Source: Clostridia bacterium (lineage in GTDB: Bacteria > Bacillota > Clostridia > Oscillospirales > Acutalibacteraceae). From it: a stretch of DNA of 10,624 nt. Below are positions 6,327 to 10,624 of this stretch, piece after piece (position 1 is the first letter of the stretch; every line of letters begins with the position of its first letter). The position numbers and the translations under genes were made by a program. Location of the stretch: positions 1 through 10,624 of the forward strand of contig JAFYJR010000016.1 in the NCBI GenBank assembly GCA_017538005.1, written 5' to 3'. The notes under the pieces are model-generated. The model was not told the DNA's origin and made no database searches. It saw nothing but the letters and a program-made list of their open reading frames with translations.

Positions 6327-8244
6327 TTGTCTTCTCCTTTGTCTTTACTTTCCTGAGGAATATTGCCGAGTTACCGGCGAGATTTACCTTGAGGCTGTCC
6401 TGCTTGTTGTGCATGGGCTCCGCAACCGTTTTTACCTTGCCCTTTGAGCCCCAGCCGGTGCCTCCGTATTTCGGGTCGTCCGTGTTGAAGACGACTTCAT
6501 AAGTTCCTTTGTCCGCGCCGCAGAGGTATCCCTCGCGGTTTACGACTGTGAAATTTAAAATCGCAATCAGTTCATCGCCCTTGTCGTTCATACGCTTGAA
6601 GGCGAGGACTGAGTTGTCGTTGTCATCCGGGATGATCCATTCAAAGCCTTCCCAGCCGTAGTCTATTTCCCAGAGCTCGGAATTGTCTTTGTAGAACTTG
6701 TTCAGGGCTTTTGTGAACTCACGGGTTTTCTTGTGCATGTCGTAGTCCAGAAGGGCCCAGTCGAGTTCGTCACCGTAGTCCCATTCTTTGAACTGGCCGA
6801 ATTCGGAGCCCATGAATATGAGTTTCTTTCCGGGATGGGCGTACATGTAGGCCAGCATTGAGCGGAGTCCGGCGAATTTTCTGAAGTATTCGTCCGGATT
6901 GTCCGGGTTACCGGGATGTTTGTTTATCAGCGAGCCTTTTCCGTGTACGACTTCATCGTGCGAAATCGGCAGGATGAAGTTTTCGGAGAAGGCGTAGAAG
7001 AACGAGAATGTCAGACAGTCGTGGTTGTATTTTCTCGCGAGGCCGTCTAAGTTAAAATAGCGGATGACATCGTTCATCCAGCCCATATTCCACTTGAAGT
7101 TGAAGCCGAGCGACTTGTCGTCGAGGTCTGTCGGCTTCGTGACATTGGGCCAGGCGGTGCTTTCCTCGGCTATCATCATGACATCTCCGTGGTCACGGAA
7201 GATGTTTTCGTTGAGCTTCTTGAGGAAAGCCACGGCCTCGAGGTTTTCGACGCCGCCGTTGACGTTCGGCATCCACTCGCCGTCTTTTCTGTCATAGTTT
7301 AAGTAGAGCATTGAGGCGACAGCGTCTACGCGGAGGCCGTCAATGTGGTATTTGTCAATCCAGAACATCGCGTTTGAGACGAGGAAGCTCTGGACTTCGG
7401 TTCTGCCGAAGTCGAAGACGCGTGTGCCCCAGGATTTGTGTTCGCCTTTTCTCGGATCGGCGTACTCGTAGCAGGGTTCGCCGTCAAACTCGTAGAGGCC
7501 GCACTCGTCTTTCGGGAAGTGGGCGGGAACCCAGTCCAGAATGACGCCTATACCGTTTTTATGGCATGTGTCTATGAGGTACATGAGGTCTTCAGGGGTG
7601 CCGTATCTTGATGTGGCTGCGAAATATCCGCAGACCTGATATCCCCAGGATCCGTCAAACGGGTACTCGGAGAGGGGCATGAATTCGATGTGGGTGTAAC
7701 CCATCTCTTTTACATACGGAACGAGTTCTTCCGCAAGTTTTCTGTATGAGAATGTGTTGCCGTCGTCAAAGCGGCGCCAGGAACCCGCGTGAACCTCGTA
7801 AATGTTTATCGGAAGGTCGTAGATACGTGTGCTTGCACGTTTCTTGAGCCAGGCGGAATCGTGCCATTTATACTTATCGAGCTCATAGAATTTTGTGGCG
7901 GTTCCGGGCCTTGTTTCCATATGATAGCCGTAGGGGTCGCTCTTGTATATCATGCGGCCGTTCGCGGCTTTTACTGCATATTTATACAGAGTGTACTCGT
8001 TTATCAGGTTGGAAATCTCGATTTCCCAGATGCCGTCGCTGATTTTGTACATCTGATGGGCCCTTTCGTCCCAGTTGTTGAACTCTCCCACAACGCTCAC
8101 TGCCTGCGCGTGAGGTGCCCAGGTTCTGAACACCACCGTGTTTTTGTCGACCCTGTGCGAGCCCATGAATTCATAGGCGTTCGCGTTGTTTCCCTGGTGG
8201 AAAAGGTAGACGGGATAGTCAAGATTCGGTCTCTTTTCAGCCAT
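6310..8244 (-). CDS. glgB: 1,4-alpha-glucan branching enzyme (GH13)
   Basis: GlgB cuts alpha-1,4 chains and reattaches them as alpha-1,6 branches. The 644-residue protein has a CBM48-type N-terminal domain (about 34-110, with RTWAPHAQAVSVVGEFNNW), then the GH13 barrel. The barrel contains YEVHAGSW (149-156), PFDGSWGYQ (195-203), DGLRVDAV with nucleophile Asp307, MIAEES with acid/base Glu360, and ISHDEVVHGKG with Asp430. A C-terminal all-beta domain follows. The length suits the shorter branching enzymes that lack the extra N1 domain of E. coli GlgB (about 730 residues). The last residues are a lysine-rich tail, KEKTNGKKK, coded in the region overlapping glgC. The ATG at 8244 has the modest site AAGAGG. 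It is the first gene of glgB-glgC-glgD-glgA, and the promoter lies just upstream. Confidence 0.98.
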   Translation of the reverse strand: MAEKRPNLDYPVYLFHQGNNANAYEFMGSHRVDKNTVVFRTWAPHAQAVSVVGEFNNWDERAHQMYKISDGIWEIEISNLINEYTLYKYAVKAANGRMIYKSDPYGYHMETRPGTATKFYELDKYKWHDSAWLKKRASTRIYDLPINIYEVHAGSWRRFDDGNTFSYRKLAEELVPYVKEMGYTHIEFMPLSEYPFDGSWGYQVCGYFAATSRYGTPEDLMYLIDTCHKNGIGVILDWVPAHFPKDECGLYEFDGEPCYEYADPRKGEHKSWGTRVFDFGRTEVQSFLVSNAMFWIDKYHIDGLRVDAVASMLYLNYDRKDGEWMPNVNGGVENLEAVAFLKKLNENIFRDHGDVMMIAEESTAWPNVTKPTDLDDKSLGFNFKWNMGWMNDVIRYFNLDGLARKYNHDCLTFSFFYAFSENFILPISHDEVVHGKGSLINKHPGNPDNPDEYFRKFAGLRSMLAYMYAHPGKKLIFMGSEFGQFKEWDYGDELDWALLDYDMHKKTREFTKALNKFYKDNSELWEIDYGWEGFEWIIPDDNDNSVLAFKRMNDKGDELIAILNFTVVNREGYLCGADKGTYEVVFNTDDPKYGGTGWGSKGKVKTVAEPMHNKQDSLKVNLAGNSAIFLRKVKTKEKTNGKKK

Positions 8245-8273
8245 TTTTTAACCTCTTAGACAGTAAAAATAGA

Positions 8274-8302
8274 ATATTATGATACAAATTAAATAGTACC
8301 AA
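8274..8302 (-). promoter_or_regulatory. Promoter of the glgBCDA operon
   Basis: On the minus strand, TTGGTA (8302-8297) and TAATAT (8279-8274) are separated by exactly 17 bases. This predicts transcription from about 8267 and a leader of about 22 nt before the glgB ATG, with the ribosome site AAGAGG in it. Upstream DNA is A/T-rich and could act as an UP element. No CcpA cre site is evident near the promoter. Confidence 0.6.
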
Positions 8303-8490
8303 AAATGCGCAAATCATTCAATACTTTTGTGCAAAAAACCTAAACATTTTTTACAAAAAGTATTTTTGCAAAACCCGAAAGTTTGTGCAAAACTGTCAAA
8401 AAAATTTTTTCTTATGCCCCTATTTTGTGGTTTTGAAATTTTTCTTCACAAACTGTGGAAAAATTTTTGGTCAAAATTTTAAAAATTTGG
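8303..8490. promoter_or_regulatory. A/T-rich divergent control region with repeated DnaA-box-like sites
   Basis: This is the central part of the 340-base gap between glgB and the Met-rich gene; no gene is supported here. It has long A and T tracts. The 9-mer TGTGCAAAA occurs at 8328-8336 and 8384-8392, and TGTGGAAAA at 8454-8462. Read on the minus strand these are TTTTGCACA (twice) and TTTTCCACA, all matching the relaxed DnaA-box form TTWTNCACA. A fourth, TTATCCACT, lies at 8536-8528, beyond the plus-strand promoter. GCAAA also occurs at 8309 and 8368 outside these sites. CACA-AAC-TGTG at 8447-8457 is a short inverted repeat overlapping the third box. A role in DnaA binding or another regulator is inference. 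Confidence 0.4.
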
Positions 8491-8519
8491 TTGCTTTTTA
8501 TAGTGTATTAATATATAAT
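8491..8519 (+). promoter_or_regulatory. Strong-looking promoter of the Met-rich membrane protein gene
   Basis: TTGCTT (8491-8496) and a perfect TATAAT (8514-8519) are separated by 17 bases. Immediately upstream, 8461-8490 is almost pure A/T, as in UP elements. Transcription would start near 8526, giving a leader of about 60 nt before the ATG at 8586. Confidence 0.7.
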
Positions 8520-8585
8520 GCCTTTATAGTGGATAAACATCTGCTCTTATCATTATTATTTATCTTTGAAAGCGAGGGCTTTGAA

Positions 8586-9788
8586 ATGGACGATAGGAGA
8601 CGCACCATTTCTTCTGAGGAACAGATGATTGGCGAAGCTCTGATGCGTGTTTCAAACACACTTGAAGCACAGAGACTTACCAAATCACTTGACTACCAGG
8701 AGAAACTGAGAGCCCGCTCCAACATCAGACTCATCATCGCTATAATCTGCCTCTTTGTGGCACTTATGATGATGGTTATCAGCGGAGCGCTTCTCTTCAT
8801 TCTTTGGCGTTATGCAGACCCGATTCTTGACACCGTAATGCCGTTCCTGAAGGGTATGATGGGTGACTTCGGAGTCATCTGGGACGGACTCGTTGAGTCG
8901 CTGTCTTACGTACCTGTTATGGTTGAACAGCTCACACGACTTCTTGAACAGGTCATCATTATGCTCGAGGGCATCAACAGAATTGACCTCGCCGGAATGA
9001 TGGGATATCTTTCCCAGATGCTCGGCGGACTCATGACAATGATGGACGATCTCAGAGCAGCTCTTAAACCTATGCTTGAAGCAGTCGGCAGAATGCTTGA
9101 GACCCTTTCACTTGAAGGTCTTGATGGCATTATCGAGGACCTCTTTGGTCCGGAAGCCGCAGCCAGCATCAAGGAACTTATGGCCGGCATGTTCTCACTT
9201 ATGGCAGGCGCAGGAAAGACTCTTGGCGCACTCGGTGAAGGAATGGCCGACATAGACATGAGCGCTATGATGAAGGGCATGCAGGACATGCTCACAGTCG
9301 GCGGCGAAACCATGAGCACACTCGCTGCTTCACTTGCCGATATGGATCTCTCCAACATGATCAACGGTATGATGGACATGATGGATGCAGGCGGCAAGGC
9401 TATGTCTGAAATGGCTACAGCTCTTTCCAACATGGATCTCACTGAGATGATGGAAGGCATGGAAACCATGATGAACGGCATGGGCAACGCTATGGGTTCA
9501 ATGGGCCAGGCTATGGAAGTTGTCGGTAACACAATCAGCGAAAACGTTGAAAACGGCAACATTGAAAAGCTCATCAACGCTATGGATCAGGCTATGGGTG
9601 AAATCGGTGACGGTATCTCCGGTAACATCAAGGCTGAAGATATCTCCAACCTGGTTCAGAACATGGGCGTTCTCATCAACGGTATGAGTGAAGCTGCAGG
9701 CGCAGCCGGTAACGCCATGAGCGACCTCGCCAGCGCTCTCAATGACGGTGGTATCATGGGTATCATCAGAGCACTTCTCGGTGGCTGA
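8586..9788 (+). CDS. Methionine-rich single-pass membrane protein with 30-residue repeats, unknown function
   Basis: I do not recognise this 400-residue protein. The ATG at 8586 is chosen because GAGGG (8574-8578) stands 7 bases before it and the promoter lies behind it; the frame is open to about 8385 but that part is A/T-rich leader and promoter. Residues 1-47 are charged and helical (RRR near the start). Residues 48-74 form one strongly hydrophobic segment preceded by ARSNIR, so the N terminus should be inside and the rest outside. Residues 75-400 are Gly/Ala/Met-rich amphipathic helices with almost no aromatic residues; the only cysteine is in the membrane segment. By my count there are about 53 methionines (13 percent), many in MM, MxM and MxxM patterns. 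Three 30-residue repeats start at Gly210, Gly240 and Gly270, with looser copies to the end. Asn is almost always AAC, which together with the promoter suggests high expression. Candidate roles, all inference: metal (copper) binding, oxidant scavenging, or membrane/surface lipid contact. Confidence 0.85.
   Translation: MDDRRRTISSEEQMIGEALMRVSNTLEAQRLTKSLDYQEKLRARSNIRLIIAIICLFVALMMMVISGALLFILWRYADPILDTVMPFLKGMMGDFGVIWDGLVESLSYVPVMVEQLTRLLEQVIIMLEGINRIDLAGMMGYLSQMLGGLMTMMDDLRAALKPMLEAVGRMLETLSLEGLDGIIEDLFGPEAAASIKELMAGMFSLMAGAGKTLGALGEGMADIDMSAMMKGMQDMLTVGGETMSTLAASLADMDLSNMINGMMDMMDAGGKAMSEMATALSNMDLTEMMEGMETMMNGMGNAMGSMGQAMEVVGNTISENVENGNIEKLINAMDQAMGEIGDGISGNIKAEDISNLVQNMGVLINGMSEAAGAAGNAMSDLASALNDGGIMGIIRALLGG
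9213..9482 (+). repeat. Three tandem 90-bp coding repeats in the Met-rich gene
   Basis: Units 9213-9302, 9303-9392 and 9393-9482 encode residues 210-239, 240-269 and 270-299. The shared pattern is G-x-T/A-M/L, a small-residue helix, A/S-D/N-M/I-D-M/L-S/T, then MM or MI, x-GM-xx-M and a closing Gly. The register of exactly 30 residues is kept without gaps. A fourth diverged copy starts at residue 300 (GNAMGSMGQAM) and is interrupted by an acidic insertion near 316-327. Conservation is stronger in protein than in DNA, which points to old duplication under selection rather than recent slippage. Confidence 0.8.
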
Positions 9789-9806
9789 TAAAGTAAGATA
9801 AATAAG

Positions 9807-9828
9807 TTTTAATCCGAGCAGATTAAAA
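9807..9828. repeat. Short perfect inverted repeat after the Met-rich gene
   Basis: TTTTAATC (9807-9814) and GATTAAAA (9821-9828) pair perfectly around the loop CGAGCA. The stem is A/T-rich and has no U-tract, so it is a poor terminator on its own. It could protect the 3' end of the Met-rich mRNA or bind a regulator. It is also close enough to the next hairpin for the two to form a paired structure in the transcript. Confidence 0.4.
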
Positions 9829-9838
9829 TAAAACAATT

Positions 9839-9868
9839 GGGGTCTGTACATATGTGCAGACCCCTTTT
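9839..9868 (+). terminator. Intrinsic terminator or attenuator between the Met-rich gene and the GDPD-like gene
   Basis: Arms GGGGTCTG (9839-9846) and CAGACCCC (9857-9864) pair perfectly, and the stem continues through T-G and ACAT/ATGT. The result is a very stable, almost loopless hairpin followed by TTTTAAG. The U-tract is short, so some read-through is expected. Its 3' end is only about 10 bases before the AAGGAGGG ribosome site of the next gene, an unusual place for a simple terminator. Confidence 0.75.
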
Positions 9869-9888
9869 AAGTTGAAGGAGGGTTCTTT

Positions 9889-10624
9889 ATGAATATACTA
9901 AAGAAAATCCTTTGCATATTATTATGTATATTATTTATGTTCTCTCTCTCTGTTCCGGCCTTTGCCGCGAATAATGATGAGAAGGAGACCAATGAAAAGG
10001 TCATCAGTTTTTCCAATCCAAACGGCAGGGTAATGAGTGTTGCGAAATACGGTAATGTCAGACAGTTCCCCGCGAATTCCCTTGAGGGTATTGTAAACAG
10101 CATTGATCTCGGTATAGATATCATAACCGTAAGTGTACGCGTCACAAAGGACGATCAGTTTGTGCTTCTTACCTCATCAGACCTGTCAAAGGTCTGTTGC
10201 GGCAATGAGGGTGTGGCCGTAGCCGGAAGGGCTGAGGAATACACTCTTGAGGATCTGCAGAACACTTTCTTCTTAAAGTCCGGCTACGGCGGAAGTGATG
10301 CCGAGGCGACGACTTATAAGATAGCATCCCTTCTTGATGCCATAGCCGCGGCAGACGGCAAAGCCCTTCTCATGATAAATAACGGCTGGAAATATGCCGA
10401 GGAGATAAACAAGCTTGCGCAGGAGAAGGATTGCGCGGATATGATAATACTTCGCGGAGCGACGAATATCGACGAGATTTCGGCTTTCAAGACGAAATAC
10501 GGAACCTCTTCCTGTCTCGTTGCCGCAAGTTATAACGCGGATACATCCGACGGCTCCGCGAAGAACTTTGTCGAGCAGGCCCTGGCCGCGGGAGCATATA
10601 TGGTCGAGCTCGGCGGCAAAAGGC
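9889..10624 (+). CDS. Exported glycerophosphodiester phosphodiesterase-like protein, catalytically degenerate (3' end outside the window)
   Basis: Translation from ATG 9889, with a near-perfect AAGGAGGG (9875-9882) 6 bases upstream, gives 245 residues and stays open to the right edge. Residues 1-26 are a signal peptide: KK, a long hydrophobic core, then VPAFA with likely cleavage after Ala26. From residue 48 the sequence follows the GDPD TIM-barrel pattern. AKYGNVRQFPANSLEG aligns with the family's HRG...PENT(L)xAF, GIDIITVSVRVTKDDQFV with (G)ADxIExDVxxTxDgxxV, and LLTSSDL with VxHDxxL. The catalytic residues are replaced: HRG is KYG (53-55), Glu and Asp are Thr80 and Ser82, and the HD pair is Thr95-Ser96. 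The fold is therefore likely but hydrolysis is not, at least from this domain. Later segments (LLMINNGWKYAEEINKLA) continue barrel-like alternation. A second domain may follow beyond the window. Probably co-transcribed with the Met-rich gene through the intervening hairpin. Confidence 0.8.
   Translation, partial: MNILKKILCILLCILFMFSLSVPAFAANNDEKETNEKVISFSNPNGRVMSVAKYGNVRQFPANSLEGIVNSIDLGIDIITVSVRVTKDDQFVLLTSSDLSKVCCGNEGVAVAGRAEEYTLEDLQNTFFLKSGYGGSDAEATTYKIASLLDAIAAADGKALLMINNGWKYAEEINKLAQEKDCADMIILRGATNIDEISAFKTKYGTSSCLVAASYNADTSDGSAKNFVEQALAAGAYMVELGGKR

Noticed and set aside
8385..8585. N-terminal extension of the Met-rich protein
   Set aside because: The frame is open here, but the stretch contains the promoter and A/T tracts, has no ribosome site for an earlier start, and the ATG at 8586 has GAGGG at good spacing.
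8245..8585. A full chromosomal replication origin
   Set aside because: Only relaxed boxes are present, dnaA/dnaN are not adjacent, and genes farther left do not follow one direction. I kept the boxes as a finding but do not call an origin.
9213..9482. CRISPR-like or minisatellite array
   Set aside because: The 90-bp periodicity is coding, in frame and diverged at DNA level, with no spacers; it reflects protein repeats.
8906..9577. 223-codon minus-strand open frame opposite the Met-rich gene
   Set aside because: It is rich in Ser, Met, Ile and Pro only because it mirrors the ATG-rich repeats (ATG reads as CAT/GCAT on the other strand). No ribosome site or promoter was seen, and the plus-strand gene has both.
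9498..9851. 117-codon minus-strand open frame overlapping the 3' end of the Met-rich gene
   Set aside because: It crosses the terminator hairpin and the end of the Met-rich gene, and shows no protein family features.

Overview
The window reads as chromosome from an anaerobic Firmicute of the class Clostridia. The strongest evidence is a glycogen operon that contains glgD, the non-catalytic ADP-glucose pyrophosphorylase subunit known from Firmicutes. AAGGAGG-type ribosome sites, A/T-rich intergenic DNA, short intergenic hairpins and the typA sequence agree with this. The species cannot be named from the sequence. Base composition is moderate in the genes and very A/T-rich in the 340-base gap at 8245-8585. 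There is no rRNA, tRNA, CRISPR array, transposase or phage gene.

Layout from left to right. (1) 1-511, plus strand: the C-terminal quarter of the translation GTPase TypA/BipA. (2) 529-1801, minus strand: two overlapping genes, a histidine phosphatase followed by a HAD-family hydrolase. The HAD stop codon lies in the loop of a hairpin shared with the end of typA. (3) 1804-2508, plus strand: a XRE-type transcriptional regulator with a good promoter containing a 10-bp direct repeat. It ends at a symmetrical bidirectional terminator. (4) 2550-8244, minus strand: a tight operon transcribed glgB-glgC-glgD-glgA, with junctions of -17, +1 and +14 bases. GlgC, probably with GlgD, makes ADP-glucose; GlgA polymerises it into alpha-1,4-glucan; GlgB adds alpha-1,6 branches. 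No degradative glycogen gene is present in the window. (5) 8245-8585: a divergent control region with a promoter in each direction and a one-strand series of DnaA-box-like sites. (6) 8586-9788, plus strand: an unrecognised 400-residue protein with one membrane segment and about 13 percent methionine, including three exact 30-residue repeats. (7) 9889 to the right edge, plus strand: a secreted protein that resembles glycerophosphodiester phosphodiesterase but has lost the catalytic residues.

The left part is ordinary housekeeping and glycogen storage. The unusual material is on the right: the strongly promoted Met-rich repeat membrane protein, the exported pseudoenzyme after it, a hairpin between them that could tune their relative expression, and the A/T-rich region in front. 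These two plus-strand genes are probably co-transcribed, because there is almost no room for a separate promoter between the hairpin and the second gene. They are the best candidates in this window for an undescribed cell-envelope system, but no function can be assigned from sequence alone.
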